Of a stretch of 64,000 bases of DNA, positions 1-12,468 are shown piece by piece. The notes beneath the pieces are model-generated. The model searched no databases and was not told the origin of the DNA. It saw only the letters and a program-made list of their open reading frames with translations. Within the stretch, counting starts at the first letter, position 1; the number at the start of each line of letters is the position of its first letter. The stretch comes from Saccharum officinarum (taxonomy: Eukaryota; Streptophyta; Magnoliopsida; Poales; Poaceae), in assembly GCA_020631735.1 (NCBI GenBank), contig CM036209.1:6733451-6797450 (forward strand), read 5' to 3'. The position numbers and the translations under genes are program-made.

Positions 1-2455
1 AAAATTAGCCTGACACTTCTCAGACCACACAAACTTGGCATTCTTCTCTAATAGTGCAGTCATTGGTTTCGCAAGCTTAGAAAATCCCTCTATAAATCTT
101 CTGTAATAGCCTGCTAATCCCAAGAAACTACGGATCTCACTTGCACTGGTTGGTGGCTTCCAGTCCAATACGTCTTTCACTTTGCTAGGATCTACTGATA
201 TTCCTCCATTTGAGACAACATGACCAAGAAAGGAAACTTCCTTCAACCAAAACTCACATTTACTCCGCTTGGCATATAACCGGTGTTCTCTGAGCTTTTG
301 CAAAACTAGCCTCAAATGTTCAGCATGTTCCTCCTCAGTCTTGGAGAATACTAGAATATCATCGATGAATACCACTACAAACTTGTCAGATATTCCATGA
401 ATACCTTATTCATCAAATACATAAAGTATGCAGGAGCATTAGTCAGACCAAAGACATCACTGTATACTCATACAACCCATACCGTGTGGTAAAAGTTGTC
501 TTTGGTACATCACTAGCACGAATCTTCAACTGATGATATCCAGAACGAAGATCAATCTTGGAGAATACACAAGCACCTCTTAACTGATCAAACAAGTCAT
601 CAATCCGGGCAATGGGTACTTATTCTTGATGGTGCCTCATTGAGAGACCGATAATCTACACACATCCTCTGAGTACCATCTTTCTTATCACAAAAATCAC
701 TGGTGCTCCCCAAGGTGAAGAACTAGGACGAATGAAACCCTTATCCTGCAATTCCTTAATTTGTTTCTTAAGTTCTTCTAATTCATCTACTCCCATTCTA
801 TATGGACGCTTAGCTATGGGTGCAGTCCCAGGTAATAATTCAATAATAAATTCAATGTCACGGTCGGGTGGCATACCTGGCAATTCCTCAGGAAACACAT
901 CGGAGAACTCTTCCACAACCTGGTCCTCCTTGTTGGCACCATCAGTAAGCTGATTCACTAAAGCGGTCTCCTGTTTCTGCACTTTCACATCAACTCTGAT
1001 CCTATCTCCCTTTGGTGTTGTCAGTACTACTGATTTACCTTTGCACTGAATCTCTGCTTGTTGTTGCATCATCCAATCCATTCCCAAGATAAGATCGATC
1101 CCAGCTGTTCTCAATACTATAGGACTCACCTTAAACTCTACCCCCCTTAGAATGAGACTAATCGGGAGACAACGATAAGATGCTGGCATACTTCCACCAG
1201 GTGAGTTTACTAATATAGGATTCTTCATGGCACACAAATGAATTCTATGTATTCTAACAAATGATTGTGATATGAAAGAATGTGATGCTCCAGAATCAAA
1301 AAGAACAGTGGGGAGTGGAATGGACATCGAACGTACCAAGCATAACTTCTGGTTCCTCCACTGTGGTTTCCTGGACAAGTGGTTCACCCTTCCAGTATTA
1401 GATGCAGGCTTCTGGTGACTACCCTGCCTCTGTGGAGTCTGCTGATTGATCTTCTCAGGGCAGTTGTAAGACAAGTGACCTTCTTTTCCACATCGGAAAC
1501 ACTTGTTGGGGGTATTGGGAGCACTGGTCTTCATGGGAGTATTATGGAAGGACCCTGGCGCTGAGGTTGATTCCCATTCTGCTGCGAGGGCGTTGGTTAC
1601 CATTCTGCGGCTGGAATAGGGGACGTTGCGGAAACTGATTGCGGAAAGGGACCTGTCCACGATTCCACTGACCAGAAGGAGGCCTCTGTTGATTAACCTG
1701 CTGGAAACCAGTACGGGGACGAGTGTTACTACCAGAAGTCTGTCCCTGAAGCCTTTTCCTCTTGGCATCCATCTCCTTGCGCTTGTTGTCCACCACGATA
1801 GCGCGGTTCACAAGCGTCTGAAAATTGGGATAGGTATTAGACATCAGCTGCAGTTGTAATCCATCATACAATCCCTTCAAAAAACGGCGCTGCTTATCAT
1901 TGTCATTGGCCACCTCATGTGGTGCATATCGTGACAACTGGGCAAACTTGTCACGATACTCAGCTACAGACAATGACCCCTGGGTCAAATTCCGGAATTC
2001 CTCTGCCTTCAGTTCTATTATTCCTTCTGGTATATGATAAGCTCTGAAGTTCTCTCTAAACTCCTGCCAAGTGACTGCAGGAGCATTGGCGGGACGACCA
2101 TACTCATATGATTCCCACCAGTCCTGAGCTTCTCCCTGGAGTTGTCCAGAAGCAAACAACACCTTCTGACGGTCATCACATTGAGCAATGTTGAGTTGCT
2201 TTTCCACGGCACGGAGCCAATCATCCGCTTCCAATGGATTAGCGGCATGCGTGAACACCGGGGGATGACCTTCAAAAACTCACCACGCTTATCACGTGGT
2301 GGTACTCCAGCAACTGGATGATTATGTTGGTTCTGCACCAATTGTTGCATGAGTTGTGTCTGCACTGCCAGAAGTTGCTCAATAGTTGGTGGCGGTGGTG
2401 GTGGTGGATTTCGGGGAACACCTCCACGACCCCTGCCTCTTCCTCTTCCGGCCAT
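1..2455 (-). pseudogene. Ty3/gypsy retrotransposon gag-protease-RT, decayed, runs off left edge
   Basis: This is the 5' part of a Ty3/gypsy polyprotein read right to left. Gag starts at the ATG at 2455-2453 with an Arg-Gly repeat and a proline run. The retrotransposon gag domain covers about 2250-1750. A CX2CX4HX4C zinc knuckle (CFRCGKEGHLSYNC) lies near 1500-1460. The aspartic protease active site DSGASHSF is near 1300, and a conserved LILGMDW strand is near 1085. The linker to RT follows, and the RT catalytic block (VFIDDIL on the minus strand) is near 360. At least three frameshifts break it (near 2270, 1560-1620 and 690), with further indels between 655 and 400, so it is not translatable as one protein. 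RNase H and integrase would lie left of the window. I did not recognise the primer binding site. The style resembles grass chromoviruses, but the lineage is not established. Confidence 0.9.
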
Positions 2456-3395
2456 CTGACATCCATAAGAATGCAAACTTTGAGATTTCCATGTTATCAA
2501 CCACTTATAAGATAAAGAATGATATCTGAAAGTTTTCTGAGCGAATATCAATGTGTATCAGTTCAGTAAATCAATCATATCTCGAACTACAGAAGTCCAA
2601 TAGAGGAGTGCTTTATATGGTTGGAAAGCTTATGAAGTTCCCCACAACTTCTATTTAGACCATAATACAGATTCTGTCGTTAAGTTAATGAAAACTAAGG
2701 CGCAACAGAAACTGTTCAAGATTCCAGACTGTGCAGAAACTTTAACTTGTAACAGTTATATCTCTCGAACCAGATCAGATAAAAAGGTGATTCCAGTGGC
2801 TTTGAAAGGTGCTTAAGCCTAGTTTCTCTCATAAAATTTCATAAATTTGCACGAACCGTTTTTGAACCATATCAGAAATATTGCAGACTGCTCCAGAAAA
2901 CAGCAAGGACAGAAACGAGACAATACAAACCCAACTATTATTCCCTTGACTAAAAGACTGTTATTCTTAAAATGGAACTTTGTAGACATGCCTACAAGCC
3001 CCAGCACTCATAACAAAAATCAACTCACACATAAACATAATGATAAAGCAACTCACATCAACCAAAGTTCAAACCACACGACAGACTCGAAGACTCAACT
3101 GACGTTACTAAGAACGTTCTTATTACATAAAGGGACTCCTATTTTCTACTGGCGTGGCTCATGCTCTAATGTCTCATAAATCTTTGCCCATGCCTTGGTT
3201 TGCTCGGAGTTCATCAATCATTGCTTGGCACCTCTTGATGGTCTTCCCTTGTGCCTTCACCATCTCCTCTAACTGCAGCTTCCTCTCCATCATGTCATAG
3301 ACAAAGTTCACCATCACCCGAGGAAGTGTTCCAACTGCACTGGATCCATCATGGCCCATCCAAGGTCGAGGTGTGCACGAGGGAGGTAGCGGTGG
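2456..3395. other. Probable retroelement leader or internal sequence, no gene
   Basis: This stretch lies upstream of the gag start of the minus-strand gypsy element, where an untranslated leader and LTR would be expected. I could not see paired LTR ends or a TGGTATCAGAGC-type primer site. A 61-codon minus-strand frame at 3359-3174 reads like a short coiled-coil leader peptide of a retroelement but matches nothing I know. Confidence 0.4.
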
Positions 3396-3495
3396 NNNNN
3401 NNNNNNNNNNNNNNNNNNNNNNNNNNNNNNNNNNNNNNNNNNNNNNNNNNNNNNNNNNNNNNNNNNNNNNNNNNNNNNNNNNNNNNNNNNNNNNN
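3396..3495. other. Assembly gap (100 N)
   Basis: Exactly 100 N, a conventional placeholder for a scaffold gap of unknown size. It separates the minus-strand gypsy element from the following sequence. Confidence 0.99.
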
Positions 3496-4534
3496 AGCTA
3501 GTGTCCGGTTAGAGACCGACGCCACGCTCTTCACAGCCGAGCTAACCGGACGCGTGGGTCTAGGGTCAGGTCCTGCGTCCGGTCACTCCTAGTGACTTCC
3601 ACGACTTCACAAACTTCACTACCCTTGATCAAATATGCCAACCACCAAGTGTATCACCTTGTGCACATATGTTAACATATTTTTATAAACATTTTCAAGG
3701 GTGTTTGCTCTCCACTAGATCTAAATACATATGCAATGAGTTAGAACATCTAGTGGCACTTTGATAACTGCATTTCAATACGAGTTTCACCCCTCTTAAT
3801 CATATGGCTATCGATCCTAAATGTGAACACACTCGCTAAGTGTCTCAATCACCAAACCAAAAAAGCTCCTATCGAATTTCACCTTTGCCTTGAGTTTTTT
3901 GTTTTTATTTCTTGTTTTCCAAGTCCAAGCACTTGATCATCACCATGGTCACAGTGTCATCATGATCTTCACCATTTGCTTCACCACTTGGAATGTGCCA
4001 CCTATCTCATAATTACTTTTATAAACTAGGTTAGCACTTAGGGTTTCATCAATTCACTAAAACCAAACTAGAGCGTTCAATTAGTTTCTGGTACCCCCCA
4101 CATAGACAACAATTTCTATCACCTTTCCACTTCTTTTTCTTTAGATTTACCCCAGTTTTGCAATTTATCTTGAATGATCCACATGAAAAGTCAGATTTTC
4201 ATTGGAGCTTTGCTTTTCCAGAGTTTGATCATCCTCTTGTTCACAACACCTCTAAACATTCTATTTCTAAGTATACCCCAGACTTCTCATAGATCCCTTC
4301 TAGAATTGAGACCATTGCTAAACTCACACTGTGAGAAGGATTTGCTCCCCTAGAGCTGTCAGCCTCCTCCCACCCGAAGGAGTCCATATTAGATGAAATT
4401 CAACAATAGAACTAGATATGGATAGAAATAAAAGGAAATAGAGTTTGTTTAAAAAAAGAGTGTAAATCTATAAGGACTCTACCTATACAGATAGCTTGGA
4501 GGTCAAGTCCCTTAGAGATTATAAATATAGGGGT
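3496..4534. other. Repeat-derived intergenic sequence, no gene
   Basis: The first 100 bases contain several 'ACCGGACGC / GTCCGGT' words, which I associate with internal regions of sorghum and sugarcane gypsy elements. The rest is AT-rich with no long reading frame. It is probably a retrotransposon remnant, but I see no diagnostic domain. Confidence 0.35.
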
Positions 4535-4675
4535 CATGTACGCATTATGATTAAGCAAAAAAAGAATATTGTTCCTCTCTATCTATCTGTCTATCTCCCT
4601 GCGCCATGTACGCATTATGATTAAGCAAAAAAAAAGAGTATTGTTCCTCTCTATCTATCTATCTGTCTATCTCCC
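4535..4675 (+). repeat. Tandem duplication, about 70 bp unit x2
   Basis: The segment starting CATGTACGCATTATGATTAA at 4535 is repeated at 4605. Each unit has a poly-A stretch and a (CTAT)n run, and the second copy has small length changes in both. Confidence 0.9.
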
Positions 4676-4989
4676 CGCGCCTCCCTCCCTCTATGGCCAC
4701 ACATGTGCCCCCTATTGCCCTAGCAGTCGCCTCCTTCCTCCCCTGTGCCTACTCTCTCACGCCATCACCCCAACCCGATCGATCGGGGCTCATCACCTCT
4801 GGTATTCATAGACTAGGTATCCATGGGCAACAACAGCAACAACATGTTGTGCATCTGAAGGCGTGGCTTGAGGTCTTCTCTCGCTGACTTCGCCAAGTGC
4901 ATGGGACAGGGTGCTCACATGGACATGGTGTAGGAGCACCTTATCAACGTTGACACTCACACCTAAGCAACTTGGAGCATGGTCACTCC

Positions 4990-6640
4990 ACCGGCAACAA
5001 GGAGGACATTGACGCCACAGCAGCGGCCAAGGCAAAGCTGGAGCGTGACGCCGCATCAAAGGAACTTGAGGAGGAAACAAAACGCACCATAGAGAGTACG
5101 TGACGCGCCTTCCTCATGGAGAAGATGGAGAGCTCCAAGTCCTCAACAATCCTTGAGATTATGGAGTAGGTGACGAACAAGTTGTCGGTTACCCAACCAA
5201 AGCCACATGCACCACCCAAGATGTTGCTGCCACCTCCACTTCCTTACCCGACTGTAGCACCAGGATCCTTCCTGATTCCCCAACATCACTACCATAAGCG
5301 GTCATTTCCAACATACAACACCAAGGAGGATCTACTTCCATGGATCAACTGCTGCAAGCAGTTCTTCAAAGGCCAGTGCACCCCCAACAATGAGAAAGTC
5401 TAGTATGCCTCATTTCATTTGACAGGTGGAGCATAGCGGTGGTACATGCGCCTAGCCTAGGACAAGATGATGATCAGCTAGGGCTACTTTGCTCGTTGTG
5501 TTAATGAGTGCTTTGGCCCTCCAACTTGGTGCAACCCGCTAGGCAAGCTGGCATCCTTGCACAAGACAGGGTCCTGGTGCATCTAGCACACGTCAAGCCC
5601 CTCAACGAGCTGCAGCAAGTCAGCATCTACATGGCAGGCCCGTTGGAGCCACTGAAGACAAACATGGAGCTCCAGAACCCTCAGGACATAGAGAAGGCTA
5701 TGTCGCTGGCGAGGGCATATAAGCAACGAAACTCCATCGTCATTGACCTCACCAAAACAGCTACAACACTGACACGTACTGCAGCCCATCCTCCACTACC
5801 TCCAAAAATGGCATCCTCAGCATCGACTGCATCTCGTGCACCAGCATCGACAACAGCGACACTATCTACTACACTGACTCACGCTTCCAAGTTCCTCATC
5901 ACCGAGGAGATGGCGAAATGTCATCACATGGGTCTCTGCTTCAATTGTGATAATTAGTTCACCCACGGCCACAAGTGCAAGCACCTCTTCGACTCACCCT
6001 CGTCAATGGTTACGACATGGAGGAGGTCTAGCTAGACCTCATGATGCTCATGGGCGCCCAGAACTCTGGTGTGCGTGGGTGGCACACCATGTTCTTTGCA
6101 GGCGCTATCCTGGAACATGGTGTGCGCATCCTCGTCGACACCGGCGCCATGCACAACATCATCGACAACAACTTCGCCCGCCTAGTTGGTCTCATGGAGC
6201 ACCACATCGACACAATGATACTCATCGGCAGTAGCAATGAGATTGCCTGCCGAGGAGCCTGCTTCAATGTGCCCCTCCACATTGACACCAAGACGTTCAA
6301 GATCAACACCTTCTTGGTGAACCTTGGCGTCGACATCGACATCATCCTCAGTACACCGTGGATGCCCGACCTCGGCAGCATCCTCTAGAACTTTGCATCA
6401 CTAGAACATATTCGACATGGTGTGTCTGCCTTCGCCTAGATCTGGCAGGCAATCAGGGATGTCCCAAAACAGCATGCCATCACCAATGAAGAGGGGTGGG
6501 ATGTTGCTAATGACCTTGACGATGATAAACCTGAGGAATACACACAGACCATCTGCGCAGGCCCTGGCCACAAGTTGGAGATTACATACTTAGTGATTGC
6601 CAACATGCTATTGAGACCAATGTTGAGGTCAGGTTGAAGC
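4990..6640 (+). pseudogene. Second Ty3/gypsy gag-protease fragment, decayed
   Basis: A heavily damaged gag-protease on the plus strand, unrelated in detail to the minus-strand element at the left edge. A gag matrix-like block (LLPWINCCKQFFKGQ) is near 5330-5370. It is followed by the frame around 5508-5957, which contains ELQNPQDIEKAMSLARAY, a typical gag C-terminal block. A zinc knuckle CFNCDN..THGHKCK is at about 5938-5985 with an in-frame stop inside it. A protease-like block has LVDTGAMHNIIDNNF near 6135 and DIILSTPWMPDLGS near 6345. In-frame stops and frame changes are frequent, and no reverse transcriptase follows, so this is a dead fragment. The 3' boundary is uncertain. Confidence 0.8.
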
Positions 6641-6940
6641 TCAAAGAGCTCGGTTCTAGCAGCTGCGCCGTGTATGGTAAGATCAAGGCAAGCACCACCG
6701 ACTGTGGTTTCTCGGCAGCTCAAAGTCCGCATAGAGGTGGACCTGAGAGTAATTGCAACCTGTGACAGCCAAGAAGAGGAGGACAAGAATTTGAAATTCA
6801 GTCCAGAAGTACCCGTGGAATTTGGAGTCAAGAAAGAGAAGTCGATGATGATCAAGTTGAAATGAACACCACCTGTGACCCTGAATACCACGAACTGAGA
6901 TGAGAAAGGGTGTTGTAGTAGTCGTAGTACCAGAAGATGA
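6641..6940. other. Unassigned sequence up to LINE insertion point
   Basis: No gene is visible. It ends at the AGAAGATGA target copy (6932-6940) of the adjacent LINE and appears to continue after that element at 8038. It may be further decay of the gypsy fragment. Confidence 0.4.
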
Positions 6941-8028
6941 TACAGGTGGTCAGTGGTAGACAAACTAGATTTTGGCATGACTGTTGGCTTGAGGACTGCT
7001 CCTTGAAAATCCTTTTTCACAACCTTTATCAGATTGTTGTTCAACCTGACATAGACGTTTCACAAGCTTATACAGATGGACAGTGGAACATCCAATTCAG
7101 AAGACAACTTCATGAGGTGCTTATTGAGGAATGGGATCAGTTACAAGATATGTTGAGTGAGGTTACACTGGGAGATGGAAGAGACATAGTATACTGGGCT
7201 CTGGAACAGTCTAAAAAATACTCAACTAGTTCGTTGTACATGTTTATTACTTCTGGTGGGGTTAGAGACCAGCAGATAATGAATGTGTGGAAATGTAATA
7301 TTCCTTTAAAGGTTAAAATCTTCATATGGATGGCTTCTCATAATAGAATCCAATCAGGTGTCCAACTCAAGAAGAAACAATGGTCGGGTCCTGAAAAATG
7401 TGCTGCTTGTGATGTTCTGCAAACAACAAATCATATACTCTTTCAGTGCCCAATTGTTGTGTACCTCTGGACCTTTTTAAGGGTCACATTAGGATGGCAA
7501 AGCTCACCAATCAGCTGTTCAAACTTTTTGTTAGAGTTTGTTGATGACTGCCGAGGAGCCAAACGCAAGGTAACACTCTTCATTTGTGCAAGCGCTCTAT
7601 GGACAATCTGGAAGACGAGGAACGGCATGGCAATCAACAAGAAGGTTCTCACTGCTCCTAAAGTGATCATTTTCAAGACTTTGATGCTGATCAAGTCATG
7701 GCATCCACTCTTGAAGGCAAAGCTGGAGCCAACAGCGGAGGAGATGCTCAATCTGTTAACTGCTAATGCGCATTAGTTCTTTGTTGCTACCTGATGTAAT
7801 ATATGTTAAAGTCATTGGTTTCTTTCTGGGGAATGCCCTGCTGGGGTGTCGCTTTGCTATCAAAACTTAGAGGGTTAGTAGAGATCAGGTTTGAGAGAAA
7901 GTCGAGCTTTTGGTTATCTTCTCTCTGTTTTTGTCCCTGCAATTGTAAAACTGGAATCCCCAGTGACCGGACCTTGGGTGTTCGTTACGCTTTCTAATAA
8001 AGCTGGGTGAATACCTTTGGTCAAAAAA
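6941..8028 (+). mobile_element. 5'-truncated L1-type LINE (3' end of ORF2 plus tail)
   Basis: An open frame from the truncation point to the TAG at 7774-7776 encodes the last roughly 278 residues of a plant L1 ORF2. It includes GRQTRFWHD and the reverse-transcriptase zinc-binding region (PLKVKIFIWMASHNRIQSG, then C-x2-C and H-x4-C around 7395-7450). After the stop comes a 3' untranslated segment ending in TTTCTAATAAAGCTGGGTGA and a short A tail at about 8023-8029. The nonanucleotide AGAAGATGA lies immediately before (6932-6940) and after (8029-8037) the element and fits a target site duplication. The remaining coding part has no stops, so the insertion is not very old. Confidence 0.88.
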
Positions 8029-8037
8029 AGAAGATGA

Positions 8038-9077
8038 CTATGAAACACGGAATACAAGTGAAGGGTTGCAATAGTAGTAGTCGCTGCACCAAATCTTGAA
8101 CTTTGTGTATGTTTGCCAAATCCTGTTATATATTTCCTTTTTTGTTCGTTTTTATTTGAACTAAACTATTCATGTCGTTGGGTGAGTGGGTACCAAAATA
8201 TATATAGCAAAAAGAGTCTTCATGTCACTCGGTGCGTCACTACCTCAAGCGTCATCTACCTTCCTAATCTTTTCTGGCCGTGTCTGCAACTAACAATGGC
8301 TTGGTTGATGATTGCATTGCAACTCTATCATTCCCTCGCTAATCACCATGGCCCAACTTAAACACTCGATCTCGATGATTTCAACTCTTCTTACAACTAA
8401 TATCAGCCTCACCCATTGGCTGCTCAGTAGCGCACTCTGGCTAGTTTCATCATTTGTGCTAATAAAGGTTATGGTTAACAAACAAAGATTACTATGAACT
8501 GACAGCATCTTGCACATGATGACATGACTATAGCCATGTTTCTCTTATAAAGAAATCATGACTACCAAAAGATCTAGGGGAGTGTACCTAGATCCTTCAA
8601 CATCAACCTCTTCGTTTATGCATTGGCTACTTCGACTCGACATCGACCTCATCCTTCATGCATGGGCCAGAGCTTTTGGTGATGAAACTACTAACCACAA
8701 AATTAACTTTGTTCGACCACTGTCGCAAAGCAATTTTAGGATTTTAAAGTGTTTAAATTAATAGTCAAAACAATTCAAATAAGTATAAAACTATATTGTA
8801 GATGCATCAAAAAAGGAAATATTTAATCCATGATTTTTAGAGTGTCAGATCTAGATTCGACGACAACCCTTCTTTCTTCCTCCCTGCACATCATATCTCC
8901 CCACATGAGGGATATGGTCGTGCAAGACTTGACCTTGCTCCCCCTACCCCGCCTACCACTGACCATCTTTGACGGCGTCTCCACCACTGGATCCGCTGAT
9001 CTGAATTTGGGGGTTGTGTATGTGTGTGATCAGCATCACAAAGGTTGGGCTGAAATTACCAGCATGGGTGACTAACA
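8038..9077. other. Intergenic, no gene recognised
   Basis: Several short frames of 60-82 codons are present with no recognisable domain. Near 9078-9130 a short direct repeat (GACTAACAGGTGACA...CAGACACCACGG) occurs twice, beyond the likely 3' end of the neighbouring minus-strand gene. Confidence 0.5.
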
Positions 9078-9511
9078 GGTGACAACACAGACACCACGGA
9101 GACTAACAGGTGACAGCACAGACACCACGGCACTCGTCTATATGAGAGGAAGGTATCGGCACACCAGAACTAAAAGATACGTGCAATGCAAGTAACAACC
9201 TCACTCTTCAATATGTTCTTTCGCTTGGCCTATAACAGTCAAATTCACAGGTAATTACATGCGAACCAAACCATATGCACAATAAACTCCCACGGACCAC
9301 ATGAGTTAGTTTTCCATAGAACACCCCATGGAGAAAAAAACAAATTATATGCGCTCTATACAAAGGCAGAAACCTGTAAATATGTTACAACTTCCAACTA
9401 CAAACCAGTGTGGACAAAGAATGGACAAAATTTTATGCACACGCATGCAACTCACAACCAAAGCCAGCTGAAATCCCAAACAAGATGGCCAAGTCTCCAA
9501 AGTCGTATGCA

Positions 9512-12468
9512 TCATGCTACATCAGATGCATCAGCACCTGGCTTTGAGGCATTATGAGAATTGCTGGATTTGGGTGATGATGGCCCTCCAGGGCTGACCA
9601 TTGGAGATTCTGGCCTGGAGGGGACAGGGGAGTGTTCTTCATCTACTGAATTTTCTTCAATCACAGGCAACACGTTTTGAGCACATATGAGGTCGTTGTC
9701 TTCTTCTGGTTCACTGTCTTCCATGTCGCCATCATCCAACGAGACAACGTCATGTGTGGTGAATTGATGGAAATCTACTATTTCACGCAAGAAGCGGTTT
9801 TCACGGGCATATGTTGAATTTTCCTGTGCCAACCTTGATTTCTCTGCCAGCAATGTCTCCAGTTGCACACGAATCTGATTCAGCAATGGGTAGTTCAGAG
9901 GGACTATTCAGTAGATGTGGAGAAAAAAAAGGTTGCACTCACTGGTTCACAAGTACAAGACCATTTATGTTTTATATACCACATTTCAAAAGAATGCAGT
10001 GATACTGTTTAGATGTTGTCAAAGAAAAAGTGACAGTACCAACAGTTTTCATAGCTAATATGAAACGAGATACTAGACTCAAACTTCAGATGACCATATA
10101 ATATTGTTTCATACGAATCCAAATTTATGTAATGCTGAATTTTCAGAAGGGGAACAATACTCTAAATTTGACCCTTTTCATGCAAGTGTTCGAAAAAGGA
10201 ATGAACATAATAACAACTTATATAATTTAATTTCAAGATTCCCATGTAGTAATATTATTCTATCAGTTTGGTGGCGAACTATCACCTGTTCTTGATGAAT
10301 TGAAAATCAAGATGTATGTAATTCACCAAGAGACATTCAACATGATAACAGATAGGTTTGATCAAAAAAAAAATACCAAGTCATCATCTTCTTCAGTTTT
10401 GCTTCCTTTCTGCTTTGTTTCTCGCAGGAGCTTGTTCTCTTCTTCTAGCTGAGCACATCTCTGCTTCGCAAAAGCTAGATCTGCTTTAACAGATTTCAGT
10501 TCACGGAGTAGAAGTTTTGCTTTAGCAGCCATTGCATTAGCAACCTGCAACAATTTATAGGGGTGCAGAGAAAGGGATCAGTCCTGGTATACAGAAGAAT
10601 CATCCATTTTACTTATCTGAAGAATTCATCTAATGACAGGGAAAAGGACAAATTGCTTATTCTCACCATAGTTTAATGTTTTTAGGGAAAAAAGTTATGC
10701 TAAGTCAGTGTAAGAAGAGAAAAGAGCTTACTATGCTAATTAGATGGTCATAATGCTAATGTTTTGACAATGCTACATTAGAAGGTATCCCTGTCAATTC
10801 TCAAGTATCGACCGCACTAACATCCATAAGTCTCATCATCAAGAACTTACAGCTCAGTAGATGGACAAAGGAACCAGAAATCTCTCTGAGCAGAAAATAC
10901 AAATATATGCACGCTTTCATGTATTTATACCGAAAACTAATGATGTCCCCCATTTAAGACTAGTCGCTAGAAAACATAGATTTTGATGTTGATATGCAAA
11001 TATAAGGACCACGAAATGTTGAAGGGTTTTCCCATGTATGTAAAATAAAATTCTGGTTTTCTGCATAGAAGATGTAACATAAAATATATATTTGTCATCA
11101 AGATATAAGCATGTGGCACCTTACGTCGCGAGAAGCTTTCAGTCCAGTCTCCTGGGCAGCAGATTCAGGCTGACGAAGTGAAACATTAGGAGTGCTGAGT
11201 GTATTTGTATCTACTGCTGAATTTGGCACGTAAGAACTTGAACCAGCAGGTTTCCTTCTAATTTGAATTTTCTTTGTTTCCTCAATAATGCTGGAAGTCT
11301 TATTATCCACAATTGTGAGCCCTTCCTGTTAAACAAAGGAAGCAACAGGTGATCAATTTAGACCCAGAAGTTTATGCCATCTATATGACTGAAGGAGAGG
11401 GAAAAAACAGAGATGCACAGATGGCTCCAGAAGTTTATGCCATCTATATGACTGAAGGAGAGAAAAATAACAGAGGTGCACAGAGTTAAGTAAAAGCAGA
11501 TTACTTACTTCCAAAGCATTTTTTATTTTTCCACCAAGCTGGTTGACAGAAGCCGAAAGAGCCTCTGGTCTGATCCGTGATGCAGCATCTCCAGCCTTCC
11601 AGTGGTTCTCAAATGACCAGCGAGAGTTATTAAGGGCCTAAAATTGCAAAAATACGCAATACTTGTAAACCGAAAGGCAACCTGGGACGTTACTGAACAA
11701 AGAGAGACAACAATGCCATACACGACAAGTCCACTTGTGACTGTCAGAATGTCCAGATATTCAGATACACTTTCTGCCTCACCTGATCTTTGCTGGATGC
11801 AGTGGTGGTGTTGGTACGAGGCCGTTCTTTCCTCAAGTCCTCAAACTTATGCGCCAACCCGTCGTCGTCGAGGATTCCCTTGGCTTTGCTCGCCAGAGTT
11901 TGCCACAACCCGAGCCTGGGCTCATCGATGCTTTTGAACGATGTGTAGCCGTGCGACGAAGCAGAGTCCTGCACAGGCAAACCAACCAAAGCGTGTCAGA
12001 TCATGAGGGTGTTGTGGACTCACCGTGGTGCTCTGGAGCTAGCTAGTTCTTGCCATGCCATAGTGCTGTGTTAGAAACAACGAGATTGCGCATATCAGTC
12101 CGCCGACAAGGTATAAGCGATTAAGCGTCATGATTTGGTACAACATCGATCTAGTGCAGACTTTAGGAGGAACCGAGCAATCCTCAATCATTTGGCGAAG
12201 CAATTTTGGTTGCTTCTGATCCTAATTCTGTTCGTGTAACCATGACAGCGTAAGATGAAACAACAGAGCTCGATCAGAGATTTCGACCGGCAACCAAGAA
12301 ACGGCACGGTAGGCCACAAGTACAGGCAAGCAAGCCAGCGGGAGCGGGGCACAGCAGGACACGAGGCAGGGGAGGAAGAGGAGGAGGAGGAGGGGCAGGA
12401 GTGCATGCCTGGGGATAGGAGCTCCGGCGATCGTCGGCGGCGGCGCCCTGCTTCCGGCGGTAGGCCAT
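9512..12468 (-). CDS. Coiled-coil protein of unknown function, 6 exons, 368 aa
   Basis: Exons in gene order: 12468-12409, 11968-11783, 11637-11509, 11325-11125, 10544-10377 and 9874-9512 (stop TGA). All junctions are phase 0 with good AG acceptors. Four donors are GT; the first is CAG|GCATGC, so intron 1 would be GC-AG. A GT alternative at 12360 would give 16 extra residues. Exon 1 begins MAYRRKQG. Exon 2 has [13 protein letters not shown] and [12 protein letters not shown]. Exon 3 has [17 protein letters not shown]. Exons 5 and 6 form a leucine-rich coiled coil ([23 protein letters not shown], then [20 protein letters not shown]). The C-terminus is acidic, then Ser/Pro-rich. There is no signal peptide or membrane segment. 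I associate this architecture with an uncharacterised plant family and assign no function. The exon 6 acceptor (CAG at 9877-9875) was chosen to keep phase. Confidence 0.82.
11365..11490. repeat. 63 bp tandem duplication inside intron 3 of the coiled-coil gene
   Basis: The block beginning CAGAAGTTTATGCCATCTAT is at 11365 and again at 11428, with a few substitutions. It lies wholly within the intron between exons 3 and 4. Confidence 0.9.
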
